From Streptomyces lateritius (lineage in GTDB: Bacteria; Actinomycetota; Actinomycetes; Streptomycetales; Streptomycetaceae): 64,000 nucleotides of DNA. How positions within the stretch are numbered: the first letter of the stretch is position 1; every line of letters begins with the position of its first letter. The notes beneath the pieces are model-generated. The model searched no databases. It was not told the DNA's origin and was given only the letters and a program-made list of their open reading frames with translations. Positions 50,254 to 59,392 of the stretch are shown piece by piece. The stretch lies in assembly GCF_014649715.1 (NCBI RefSeq), contig NZ_BMTO01000023.1, positions 28,149 through 92,148 of the forward strand. The letters are read 5' to 3'. The position numbers and the translations under genes are program-made.

Positions 50254-51666
50254 GCAAGGCCCAGCACCGCACAGTGCCGCAGTCTGCCGTGCGTGCCTTC
50301 TACCTGGACATCGCCCGCTGGGCGGGGGAAGAATCCGCCCGCTGGGGCCCTGGGTGGCGCCCTGCCCGATCAAGGTGGCCGAGACCGCCGACCGTAAACG
50401 CCTCACCCGGACCAAGGCGCGGATGGACCAGCGCACCCGCGAACGCCTGCCCCTGCTGGAGACCTTCGCCCAGGCGGCTGCCGAGCACCACCGGATTGCC
50501 TCCGCCCACCTGGAGACCGCCCGCAACGTCCCGCCCGGCGGCCGGTTCACTCTCGACGGCGCCCCCTACACCCGCGGCACGAACTCGGCCGGCGCCGCCG
50601 CGCGCGACGCGGGCGGCCGCCTGGTGCACCTCGACCGCGTCGAGCACCGCGCCTTCTGGGCCTGGGCGAGCATCGAGTTCCTGCGCCACACCGGCGCCCG
50701 CGTGGAGGAGATGCTGGAGACCACGCACCACGCGATGATCCAATACCGGCTGCCCACCACTGGCGAGATCGTCCCCCTGCTACAGATCGCCCCGTCCAAG
50801 ACCGACGTCGAGCGCGTCCTGCTGATCAGCCCCGAGCTCGCCGACGTCCTGGCCACGATCATCCGCCGTGTCCGCGACCCCAAGACCGGCCTGATCCCGC
50901 TGGTCACCCGCTACGACTGCGAAGAGCGCCAGTGGAATGCGCCTGCGCCGGTGCTCTTCCAGTACAACCGCGGCGGGAGCCCTCCACCCTCAACTCCCAG
51001 ACTGTCCGCGAGATCCTCAAGGAAACCGTCGCCTTCATGCAGCTGACCGACGCCACCGGCCAGCCGCTGACCTTCACCCCGCAAGACTTCCGCCGGATGT
51101 TCATCACCGACGCCATCCGCACCGGCCTACCACCCCGCATCGCCCAGGTCATCGCCGGCCACGCCAACATCAACACCACCATGGGCTACAACGCTATCTA
51201 CCCCGCCGAGACGATCGAAGCCCACCGAGCCTTCATCACCCGCCGCCGCACCCTGCGCCCCGCCGAGGAGTACCGCATTCCCACCGACGCCGAATGGGAA
51301 GACTTCCTCGGCCACTTCGAACGCCGCAAACTCTCGGTTGGCACCTGCGCCCGCGCCTACGGAACCGCCTGCATCCACGAACACGCCTGCGTCCGCTGCT
51401 CCCTCCTGCGACCGGACCCCGCCCAGCGCGGCCGCCTGGTGGAGATCCGCGACAACCTCCTCGACCGGATCACCGAAGCGAAGCGGGAGGGCTGGCTCGG
51501 TGAGATCGAGGGGCTCCGCGTCAGCCTTGCCGGCGCCGAATCCAAGATCGGCCAGATCGACTCAGCGACAGCCGGCGGGCCAGTCCTGCTGGGGCTTCCC
51601 GCTTCGCGGTCTGCCAGTAGGGCTGATCAGACACCATGCGAGGAAGGGGCCGGGTCAAGGTGGTGA
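50156..51666 (+). pseudogene. Large tyrosine recombinase with zinc-binding tail, broken
   Basis: Pieces in different frames: GLRINEAQMLDLDDVRW (start of the catalytic domain), then IEFLRHTGARVEEMLETTHHA (active-site Arg) ... IAPSKTDVERVLLI, then after a frameshift near 50975 FTPQDFRRMFITDAIRTGLPPRIAQVIAGHANINTTMGYNAIYP (HxxR/H and Tyr) and a Cys/His tail (CIHEHACVRCSLLRPDP). The middle between residues 40 and 80 does not fit and seems recombined. This type of long recombinase occurs in actinobacterial transposons. Confidence 0.8.
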
Positions 51667-51885
51667 TCCACATGGCCGTACCGGTCTGTACGTCTCCTTC
51701 GTCCGGGTCTCACTTCCGATCGCACCTCACCGTTCCTTGTTCGTCCTGCCCCTCCTCACGCCAGACCGCGTGATGTGGACCGATACGCCGCTGGTGGTCA
51801 AAATGGCACCTGCAGGCTCGGAGCCTTCGGGGAAATAGTGACGCTTGAATTCCTGAGCCTAATGAAGCCGACGCGATCGCCCCCG

Positions 51886-53193
51886 TCAGTCTACGTGGTT
51901 GAATTCTGCAGCCACCTCGCTTGCAAGTCTATGCTTCCTCCAGGCCTGGGGATCAGTCAAAGCTGAATGGTCGAACCAGAGCGGAACTTTGAGAGTCCGC
52001 ACCCTCTCGGACGGAAAGTTTCCAGTGACCGGGGTGCGATGGAAGCCCGTCCAACACCGGTCCAGCATCACGACGAAGTCGAATTTAGGACGCATAGCAA
52101 TGATGCGTTTGATTCTTTCCCCAATGAGGCTCCACTCGGCCTGGCTTCGCTGGTGGGGTGGAGTGTGAAGCATGACTAGCATGTCGATGGAAAGCCCGTT
52201 GAACGCTGCCGCGTTCAACGCGACGTTGCCGCCATGGCTATGGGCGATGACCTTCTTGAAACGTGGGGCTGAGTGTTTGGCTGCCCACTGGGCCAAGTCG
52301 CGCGCCGCTGCAATCCGGTCCTCCACTGTATAGCCGCCGGTCCACCGGTAGTGATCGTCACGGTCATAGAGATCTTCCCCTACCGCGATCAGAGTTCCGT
52401 CGTTTGGGTCGTCTACTCCAGGTTCATTTTGGAGATAGCGGAAGAGCGTCTCTCCCGGCCTCCACCATGAGGGCCGCCTAAACCGCGTCCATGTACCGGG
52501 CACGATGATGGACGTCCAAGCCAACTCATCGCCGTCGTTCGGCTCATTGTCCTGCGGCAGGGTCTTTAGAATCGGATGTCCGGGTGCCACCCGAAGTAGT
52601 GCTTCGATCGCGATTTGCTGGATCGTCTCGCTGTCAGATGTACACCCGTCCGCCAGGGCTTCAATTGTGGGCCACCACAGCGTCGTTTTGCGTTGCGCAA
52701 GCAGGGCAGCCGACACAACTCGGACGACTTGGTGATGGCTGAGCTGGCCGACATGCAGCAATGTGGCGGCGGCTGCGGCCGGGTCATCGCTCGTCCGTAC
52801 AGCGTCGTAGAGCCGCGGCATCATCTCAAACGCCCGCCCGCCCAGCTCACTTTCCCACCAGCGGTCCGGTGCTGGAGTGATCTGGTTCGTGCTCTCTGAC
52901 TGGATCGGCTGAGACCAGCCGGGATAGTTGAGCCATCTAAAGGGGAGTCGCTCATCGAAGTGGTCCTGCACGAAGAGCTCAGCCCACGGGGCGATAAAAT
53001 CAGGCGTCAGCTCCGGAACCTCCGGAATATTTAGATGGTAAGCATCCTCTTCCTCTTGGAGTACGACTCGATGGCCGTTGAGTTGGAGACCCAACCCCAA
53101 GATCTGGGCGGCCTGTGACCAGGCAGCCACTTCGCCTTCTTTAAGGAAGGCGTCCATTCCAGTTGTCGGGTCTTCGATCAACGGCTCTGACAT
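51886..53193 (-). CDS. Alpha/beta hydrolase with helical-repeat N-terminal half
   Basis: Encodes 435 residues. Residues about 130-215 are HEAT-like helices (AAAATLLHVGQLSHHQVVRVVSAALLAQRKT). The second half is an alpha/beta hydrolase: strand and oxyanion region IIVPGTW (229-235), nucleophile elbow VIAHSHGGNVALNAA with Ser319, and a late His candidate in LWFDHSALTDP. No signal peptide. Codon use is clearly AT-richer than in the window, so it is probably a recent arrival. It could be a lipase- or esterase-type effector or a defence protein; the substrate is unknown. Confidence 0.75.
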   Translation of the reverse strand: MSEPLIEDPTTGMDAFLKEGEVAAWSQAAQILGLGLQLNGHRVVLQEEEDAYHLNIPEVPELTPDFIAPWAELFVQDHFDERLPFRWLNYPGWSQPIQSESTNQITPAPDRWWESELGGRAFEMMPRLYDAVRTSDDPAAAAATLLHVGQLSHHQVVRVVSAALLAQRKTTLWWPTIEALADGCTSDSETIQQIAIEALLRVAPGHPILKTLPQDNEPNDGDELAWTSIIVPGTWTRFRRPSWWRPGETLFRYLQNEPGVDDPNDGTLIAVGEDLYDRDDHYRWTGGYTVEDRIAAARDLAQWAAKHSAPRFKKVIAHSHGGNVALNAAAFNGLSIDMLVMLHTPPHQRSQAEWSLIGERIKRIIAMRPKFDFVVMLDRCWTGFHRTPVTGNFPSERVRTLKVPLWFDHSALTDPQAWRKHRLASEVAAEFNHVD

Positions 53194-53559
53194 AGCCCAC
53201 TCCCTCTCTTGGCGATCTGTTCATCAGACTCACTGATGGCACAGACACCGCGCCAGGCGACCCGCACGAGCACAGCGCCGACTCACTCCCAGGAACCCAT
53301 CGGACACGTGCAGATGGCCTTGGCGTAGCCCCGCCTTCACCATGTACGCCCCATTCCCCGAGGTCGGTGGCGATCGCAGTTCAGAGAAGTCACCAACCCA
53401 AAACTGATCGCGCCGCTCCATACCGGCCTTGGCATCGGGCACCTCCCCGGCTGCTCCCCTGGGGTGGACAGCCTAAATCGGCACGAGCTGGGCGGCACCC
53501 CGCCTACGGCGAGCGCAGTCGGCAGTGCGGACGACCGTCCCGGCTGTGCGGGCGGGCGC
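53194..53559. other. About 370 bp with nothing recognisable
   Basis: The sequence is mixed in composition and contains no frame with coding-like features on either strand. It separates the hydrolase promoter side from a DUF6233-type fragment. Confidence 0.35.
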
Positions 53560-53710
53560 TGGAGGGCCCAGGACCATCGGGTGCCGGGTGCCGGATCGGC
53601 GGCTGCGTGCTGGCCAAGAGGGGCCTCGGCGTGGACGACCTGACCGCGCGGCGCGCCCTGGTGGAGGGCGTCAAAGCCTGCGCCGTGTGCAGGCCCGACA
53701 CCTATCGACG
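53560..53710 (+). pseudogene. DUF6233-type C-terminal fragment
   Basis: CRIGGCVLAKRGLGVDDLTARRALVEGVKACAVCRPDTY matches the C-terminal, cysteine-containing end of DUF6233-like proteins of Streptomyces. No start or N-terminal part is visible. It ends a few bases before the toxin-like gene's stop region. Confidence 0.55.
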
Positions 53711-53871
53711 GCTAGAGGGCGTCCGGCCGTGCGGGCTCTGGTCACCCCCCCCGGCCGGACAGGCGGCCGGCGGTGGATCGGTGCGCAACAGCGGTCAGCT
53801 GGCATTGCGGGGCTTTCGGGCCGACGGCCTTCTTCGCCGGCGTCTTCTAGAAGGCGCCTCATCCCTGTACG

Positions 53872-55662
53872 TCAGTCCAGCGGCAGGCTGTCACTGACAA
53901 CGTCGGTGTCGGCTTCGGTATCGGTTTCGGTATCGCCGTCGTTGTCACCGGCCAGGGAGCCTTCCCCAAGGGTGAGACCTATCCGTACACCTCCGTATGA
54001 CGACTGGACCAGCCACGGCGGGAGGAGACGCGCCCACCTGGCGGGCCCTGTGAGTGGCGGATACAGCAGCTGGAACGGAGCCTTCATAAATTGATACCGG
54101 CGAGGATCGATGAGTGCGTGCTCTGTTGCCCACATGGGGGTGACATTGAACGGGCGATTGAAGATGCGCTCGTATTGTCTCGGCCCGATCGACCGACGGA
54201 CCCTGGCGGACAACGAGCCGGGTGCTGGGTTCCGGGGAAGCGTGTGTGACAACTCGATGCGTTCCACGGAGCGGGGGAAGTGAGGGTTGGATCGGCTGCG
54301 GGCAGCGACGTCACCAAGGTCGTACACTTGCTGGTTGCGGGCCCTGGCAGCCGCTCCCCAGTTCATGTTTCGTGGACGCCCGAAGCGCAACTCACGTGCG
54401 CCCATGCGGCCAGCACCAGCGCCGAGCGACACTGCGCCTTCCGCCAATCCACCCAAGAATGCACCCTGTTCAAAGCCCTGGCTCGTGCCGGTGTACACGG
54501 TCCCGGCGACACCGCCGAGCAAGCCGCCCGGTGAGCTGGTACCAAGTGTCGCCGATACGGCCTCGTTCATGGCCGCATCTTGCGCGGCCGTGGTCTTGCC
54601 GGTGTAAGAGGCGCCCAGTTCCGTGCCGCTGCTGAGGGATGCGGCCGCCCCGCTTGCCAGCATCAACGCCCCGGTCAGGCCGGCAACCCAGCCGACAGGG
54701 TTCGACAGAATGATGACGACACCGATTGCGCCAGTCGCTGTCCCCAAAAGCAGTCCCGCCCCACCACGATTCCAGAAATTGCGCTCGCCGTCTGTGTCCG
54801 GGCTGTTCTCAGGGCGTGGTGGTGGCGCCTTCGGCGGCCGTGACGGACGTACACCATGGACGTGCACCTCCGCGACGCCGTCATCTCGCGGCGGTGGACG
54901 CAAGCCATGGATATGAACCTCGACAGCTTGTTCCGGCTTGCTCGCCGACGCTGGAGTGCCGAGGACGTAGACCGGGTTTCCTGAGGAGTCGCGGCCGAAG
55001 TAGACCGCCGAGGAGGATGGCACCTGGGGTGTGGTGTCTGACTCGCTTCGCGGAGGCGGTGCGCCCTCCGGCCGGTACCAGGGGCGGGAAGCGTCCGTTT
55101 GACCTGGCTGTTCCGTGGGGGAGCCCAATAGCCTGCGCTCGGCAGCTCCTGTGCCTGTGTCGGGTGGCTGCCGTGAGTCCCCGCGGTCAAGCGTCTCCAG
55201 TCTGCGGACACCGCCCGTGCCGCCATCCTGGTCTGTGCCGAAGCGTAGGTGTCCACGGAAGTTGGCCTCACCGTAGCCCGTAGCCTGATCAACCTGACCC
55301 GCCGTCCGGTTCACAAGCCCGGTCGGCCCATCGACACCCATTTGCCCGTACGTGACAACTTCGTGGAGTTGTCCGCGCATGTTCCTGCTGTCGTCGGAGG
55401 TTCCCTCGCCGGTGGCCATGCGCCGGGCGGTGCTTTCGCTCTCCTCGAATTGCCACCTTGTGGACAGATCGTTGCCCAGGTCTTCGAAGTTGATACCGCT
55501 AGTCCAGTAGAGGCCGAGTACTGCACCCACCGGCCCTGGCACTTGGGCAAAGTATTGTCCAAGTGACCACTGGATAAGTCCCTCTGGCGGAACCCCCGAT
55601 CCTGTGTCTCCTTGGCTACCCCCACCGAAGATGGAATCTATCAATCCTCCGAGATCAAACAC
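53872..55662 (-). CDS. Large glycine-rich, toxin-like protein of unknown type
   Basis: Encodes 596 residues. The N-terminal 130 residues are hydrophobic/aromatic in part (LIQWSLGQYFAQVPGPVGAVLGLYW). A long disordered middle contains two copies of EVH(I/V)HG(L/V)RP (248-273). Gly-zipper hydrophobic segments lie at 300-345 and 378-420. The C-terminal 170 residues form a folded-looking domain (SVERIELSHTLPRNP ... WATEHALIDPRRYQFM) and the end is an Asp/Thr tail. This modular layout is that of polymorphic toxins or injected effectors. No known toxin domain is identified. It is the last gene of a three-gene minus-strand group. Confidence 0.65.
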   Translation of the reverse strand: MFDLGGLIDSIFGGGSQGDTGSGVPPEGLIQWSLGQYFAQVPGPVGAVLGLYWTSGINFEDLGNDLSTRWQFEESESTARRMATGEGTSDDSRNMRGQLHEVVTYGQMGVDGPTGLVNRTAGQVDQATGYGEANFRGHLRFGTDQDGGTGGVRRLETLDRGDSRQPPDTGTGAAERRLLGSPTEQPGQTDASRPWYRPEGAPPPRSESDTTPQVPSSSAVYFGRDSSGNPVYVLGTPASASKPEQAVEVHIHGLRPPPRDDGVAEVHVHGVRPSRPPKAPPPRPENSPDTDGERNFWNRGGAGLLLGTATGAIGVVIILSNPVGWVAGLTGALMLASGAAASLSSGTELGASYTGKTTAAQDAAMNEAVSATLGTSSPGGLLGGVAGTVYTGTSQGFEQGAFLGGLAEGAVSLGAGAGRMGARELRFGRPRNMNWGAAARARNQQVYDLGDVAARSRSNPHFPRSVERIELSHTLPRNPAPGSLSARVRRSIGPRQYERIFNRPFNVTPMWATEHALIDPRRYQFMKAPFQLLYPPLTGPARWARLLPPWLVQSSYGGVRIGLTLGEGSLAGDNDGDTETDTEADTDVVSDSLPLD

Positions 55663-55723
55663 GGTGGACGCCTTTTTCGCTGTGATTTGTTCTGGTCGCG
55701 GCTGCGTAGGACACGAGGGCCCG

Positions 55724-56872
55724 TCAGGTCGCGGTGATCGAGATGGTGGTGCTCTCGAAGTCGAAGTTGTAGTTCAGTGGGAGAATCGGGCTGCCACCCG
55801 CAGTTCGGTTGGTGCAGCGGACGAGTACGTCCCATTGTTCGTCGACTGATTCGTGTCCGCGGACGGATGCGACAACACCCTCGATCGTCGATGGGAGGCC
55901 GCCAGGTGCATCGAAGAGCGTGGTGCTGACCGAAACTTTGTTGTTGAGTCGCAGCATGCCGCGGTACTTGATCGTGCCAACGAGGTACACCGACGTGTCG
56001 TCCTCCACACGCACTACCGGCTGTCCGGCGCTCACAAAGTCACCGGTGTTTCGGAAGACGCCCGTCACGACTCCAGCAAATGGCGGTACCAGCATCGTGT
56101 CAATGTAGGCGCTTTGCAGCTTCCTGATCTGCTGATCGAACGCGGCCAGCTCATTTGGGAATGTAGTGGCCGCAGACTCGCACATCTCTCTCATGCGTAT
56201 GGCTGACAAATATTCCTGCCGCTGAGCGATTCGAGCGCGGCGGTATTTGATTTCATTCTCCAATGAAGGCATTCTGTACTCGTAGCCTCTTGTCTCAGAA
56301 TGGCTTACCGCGTTGTTGTCGTAATGGGCTCCCCCGAAGGGGTCGTCGAGAACAGCCGAGAAGGTGGTGTCAGACACTGTCTTCTTTATGGGGTTTCCCG
56401 AGAGTCCGTCCGCTGTGTACAGGTTGTCCAGGGTTCCGTGCAGTATATTTGTGTTACTCTCGAGGTCACTGACGAGCCTGTGCACGACCGCCGACTGCTC
56501 CGATGGATTATCGAAGTAAACGCGCCTGGCGATTGCCATGACCTCGTCTGAATAGGTTGTGAGGTAGGCGTTCTGACGCATTCCTATGGCTTGGTCCAGT
56601 TCTGCCCTCGCAGGTTCGGCTCGCAGCGCGGATAGTACATCAGCTTGCATGGTGGATTGGATGGCCATGGAGTCCCATACGAGCCTACTCTTGTCGCCTG
56701 TTGTGGCCCCCAATCCGTTATACAGGCCCTCGAGATCATAAGAGGCTACTGCCTTGCCAAGCAACGAGTCGGGCTGGAAGAGGATAATTCCGTCGACGGG
56801 GTAGCATAGATCTACTGACTTTACCGGTCGAACACGGAGATTAACCGCTTTGCCATTCGCCATCTGAACCAC
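55724..56872 (-). CDS. HlyD/biotinyl-lipoyl-like protein without membrane anchor
   Basis: Encodes 382 residues (GTG at 56872, or ATG at 56863). The second half has an HlyD-like arrangement: a coiled-coil hairpin (about 200-255, SLENEIKYRRARIAQRQEYLSAIRMREM ... FDQQIRKLQSAYI), then the lipoyl-type strand pair VPPFAGVVTGVFRNTGDFVSAGQPVVRVED and a beta-barrel (YLVGTIKYRGMLRLNNKVSV). Adaptor proteins of this kind link ABC exporters to outer channels, but no N-terminal membrane helix and no exporter gene are seen. Low GC compared with neighbours. Confidence 0.7.
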   Translation of the reverse strand: MVQMANGKAVNLRVRPVKSVDLCYPVDGIILFQPDSLLGKAVASYDLEGLYNGLGATTGDKSRLVWDSMAIQSTMQADVLSALRAEPARAELDQAIGMRQNAYLTTYSDEVMAIARRVYFDNPSEQSAVVHRLVSDLESNTNILHGTLDNLYTADGLSGNPIKKTVSDTTFSAVLDDPFGGAHYDNNAVSHSETRGYEYRMPSLENEIKYRRARIAQRQEYLSAIRMREMCESAATTFPNELAAFDQQIRKLQSAYIDTMLVPPFAGVVTGVFRNTGDFVSAGQPVVRVEDDTSVYLVGTIKYRGMLRLNNKVSVSTTLFDAPGGLPSTIEGVVASVRGHESVDEQWDVLVRCTNRTAGGSPILPLNYNFDFESTTISITAT

Positions 56873-56888
56873 CGTTCCGTTATGTTCC

Positions 56889-57191
56889 TCAGCCAGGGCC
56901 GGACGGCCTCAGCGCGGGCACCACCAGGGAGCAGGACACCGTGGTGTCGGTGCTGCAGTTAGCAAAGACGCCCCGGAGCCCCTGCACAGGGATCGTCCAG
57001 CATTCCCCAGGCTGCAGCGTGCCGTAGGAGGTCGACGCGCTCGAGCCTGACCCCTCGGAGCCGACGTCGATCGGATCACCAAGCGGGTCGTTCCTAATGA
57101 CGAGCAGCAACGGCCACGTGAAAGCGACACTGAGTCCGCCGGAACCCCACAGGTATGTCTTGCCACGAACCGGAATCGCGTAGCTGTACAT
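56889..57191 (-). CDS. Small beta-rich protein of the HlyD-like/toxin-like group
   Basis: Encodes 100 residues from an ATG at 57191; a start six codons earlier is possible. Beta-rich, with KTYLWGSGGLSVAFTWPLLLVIRN and ECWTIPVQGLRGVFANCSTDTTVSCSLVV, containing two to four cysteines. It is 16 bp upstream of the HlyD-like gene and likely co-transcribed. No family is recognised; a capping or adaptor role is only a guess. Confidence 0.55.
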   Translation of the reverse strand: MYSYAIPVRGKTYLWGSGGLSVAFTWPLLLVIRNDPLGDPIDVGSEGSGSSASTSYGTLQPGECWTIPVQGLRGVFANCSTDTTVSCSLVVPALRPSGPG

Positions 57192-57696
57192 GGCAGTCGC
57201 CGACCTCACCTTCGGAGCTCAGACCGCCATCTCGACTGACAGCGGGCACGAATTGATGGATGAGCCGCGCGGACGCCCCTTGTGTGAGGGCCTTGGACGC
57301 CGTCCCTTCCATGGCAACTCAGCCGCGAGCGATCCGCCACTTGGGGGTGATGCACCCTGCAATGGCCATCCAGCGGCACGGCGCTCACCGCCAGCTGGCT
57401 GCCCCGTGCGCTCGCCGACGGCCGCGCCGGGGCCTTCGCCGACGCACGCCAGCGGTGCGGGAAGTGAGCCTGGCCTCCGATGCTGCTCCCTAGGAGGTGG
57501 CGGGCGGTCAGGTCGGCCCGGGTTCGGAGGCTGCCGCACGGCATCCTGGGGCACGGCAGCCGCAGCCCTGCGCCCGTACGCGCCAGGCCGCCAGGACGGA
57601 TCGCGATGGCGGCCGCGTTGCTCCGCCTTGTCGGCTGACCCGTCCCGGCGGGCCGGGAGCGTGCCGCAAATGCCCGGATGGCGCACGCTGGGGGTC
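57192..57696. other. About 500 bp without a recognised gene
   Basis: GC-rich, with several overlapping open frames but none with a ribosome site or family resemblance. It probably contains the promoter of the minus-strand toxin-like group. Confidence 0.35.
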
Positions 57697-57921
57697 ATGA
57701 GCAGCGCGCCGATCGTCGTCCACCGGCCTTCGCCGAGCGGAGGCCGGCGGGTGACCGCGCGCCGCACTGGACGCGACGAGATCCTCGGCCTGGCGCACTC
57801 AGACCACGACCGGGTCGTATTCCTCGTAGCTGCGGGTGTGATCGACCCGGAGCAGGTGCTGGACGATCCGCACTAGGTGAAGTGGCGCGGCGGCCGGGCG
57901 CAGGAGTGGGACGCCGCGTGA
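57697..57921 (+). pseudogene. Small conserved Streptomyces-type protein with premature TAG
   Basis: MSSAPIVVHRPSPSGGRR ... DEILGLAHSDHDRVVFLVAAGVIDPEQVLDDPH, then TAG at 57874-57876. The same frame continues VKWRGGRAQEWDAA to a TGA, as the expected natural C-terminus. I infer a nonsense mutation that removes the last 15 residues. The 59-residue product could still be made. Confidence 0.55.
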
Positions 57922-58214
57922 GACTCCCCGGTTCAACGGCTCGCTCATGCCACCCCTTTACGCGATGGTATGAGCGGATCTGTTCCTGGTCTCCGTCGGA
58001 CCGTCCCGAACCCGTGTGACCTGCAAAAAGGAATGCTGGTTGGACTCGTGGACCGTCCTACGACGTGTGCGCGCGTGCGAAGGTCACGTCCAGGGCGGCG
58101 GAAGGAGCCGGTCGACGTCGCCCGCCGCGAGCGGAGGCGCACGAGCCTGCAGACGGTGGCCGACTGCATCGGGCGGCGAGGTCCGCGGCTCTCCCGGTAC
58201 GGAGAGCGGCACGT

Positions 58215-58409
58215 TCAGCGGCATCGGACGGTGACCTCTCCGGACGTGATGGGGAGGGTGGAGGCGGTGCGGGCGAGCTCCTGGAGCCGGTCGAAGTCCT
58301 CGTCGGTCAGCGGACCACCGTCGGTGCGGGCGTAGTCGATGACGATCGGGGCCTTGGGCTGCGGGAACAGTGCTCCCTGGTCGGGGTGGACCTGTACGGG
58401 CTCGTTCAT
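58215..58409 (-). CDS. Small hypothetical protein, 64 aa
   Basis: Begins MNEPVQVHPDQGALFPQPKAPIVIDYARTDGGPLTDEDFDRLQELARTA. It overlaps the stop of the upstream decayed HTH gene (ATGA), suggesting an old operon with a plasmid-type regulator. Acidic and soluble; function unknown. Confidence 0.6.
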   Translation of the reverse strand: MNEPVQVHPDQGALFPQPKAPIVIDYARTDGGPLTDEDFDRLQELARTASTLPITSGEVTVRCR

Positions 58410-59061
58410 CGGACGGTCTCCTTGCTGGTCAAGTCCTGCGTGGCGCGGCCGCGGAGGATGTTCTCGGCGATGGCGCGCTGGGCGGCCGCCGTACGGCGGT
58501 GTTCGGTGGCGGCGGGCTCCTCGATGGCGGCGAGCCGCTCGAAGGCCTCGGCGCGGGCGAAGTGCCGGGCGGCCCAGACCGCGCGCTTCTCCTCAGCCGC
58601 GTCCGTGCCGGCGGCCTCCATCACCGCGGCGTACGCCTCGTCGCATTCCTGGCGCAGTTCCTCGGTCCGCTGCTGGAGCCGCTTGACCTCGGCGCGGCGG
58701 TCGTTGGCCTCCTGGCGGGCGGCCTCGTCGCGCAGGGACGGCAGCAGGCTGCTGATGCCGTCGGGGGTCTCGCCAGTGAGAAGCCAGCCACCCGTCGAGA
58801 CGGCGGGCGTGCTCGGCCGGGTCGGCGGGACCGTGGCCGATGCCGTTTCGCTGGCGGCCCAGCATCACCCAGGCGCGACCTTGGTGTTCCATCGCTCGTG
58901 GGCGGACTGCCGGGAGATCCCGGCCGCGTTGCCGATGGCGCTCCAGCTGGCACCGCGCTCGCGCTCGACGACGACCGTCTGGTCCACCAGCTTGTCGACG
59001 ATGCCCTGCACGAAGAGGGCGTCGCGGAGGATGCCGCCGTGGTCGTCGCTCGGGTAGGCGC
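58406..59061 (-). pseudogene. HTH regulator, relative of 47758-48615, frameshifted and cut by a MITE
   Basis: From right to left: VDKLVDQTVVVERERGASWSAIGNAAGISRQSAHERW (HTH), a frame change near 58880, AWVMLGRQRNGIGHGPADPAEHARRLDGWL, another change, then RDEAARQEANDRRAEVKRLQQRTEELRQECDEAYAAV ... ENILRGRATQDLTSKETVR. The 5' end is missing where the 158-bp inverted-repeat element starts. The last frame alone (58406-58624) could yield a 72-residue product. Confidence 0.7.
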
Positions 59062-59219
59062 TAAGCGTTGTCCCGTAACTTGGCGCAGGGACTAGCGAGT
59101 CACCGCCGCCGGATCGCCTTGTCTGGTTCTGACCCGACTCGCGACTTCAACGGCAGCCCGGCCAATCAGGTCGAATCAGACGCTGGCAAGCGGTCTCCAG
59201 AGTTGCGGGACAACCCTTA
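59062..59219. mobile_element. 158-bp MITE-like element
   Basis: Inverted ends TAAGCGTTGTCCCGTAA (59062-59078) and its near complement (59203-59219) match at 15 of 17 positions and are of the same type as the ends at 33865/36482. No coding sequence inside. It interrupts the HTH pseudogene. It is probably mobilised in trans by the IS5-like transposase. Confidence 0.7.
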
Positions 59220-59353
59220 GTTAAGGCCAGGATCGCTGATTTCAAATACCTACCTGACTCGGGTAAATAGGCGCCTTTGATTTCAAGACTGCCTTCGAGT
59301 TCACTAAGGGACATACCCCGCGTTCCCGTACGTTGATCGGTGCGGCTGATTAA

Positions 59354-59370
59354 AAAGGGTTGTCCCGTAA
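59354..59370 (+). repeat. IS terminal repeat, left end of a truncated IS5-like unit
   Basis: AAAGGGTTGTCCCGTAA differs by one base from the consensus end. A cargo gene (59393-59776) and an IS5-like transposase follow; the matching right end is missing, lost with the transposase C-terminus near 60470. Confidence 0.65.
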
Positions 59371-59392
59371 GTGGTTCTGTGGTTGGTGGGGT

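Noticed and set aside
50156..51666. Reading the recombinase pieces as two functional genes
   Set aside because: The active-site Arg is in one frame and the HxxR/H-Tyr part in another, so neither product would be active.
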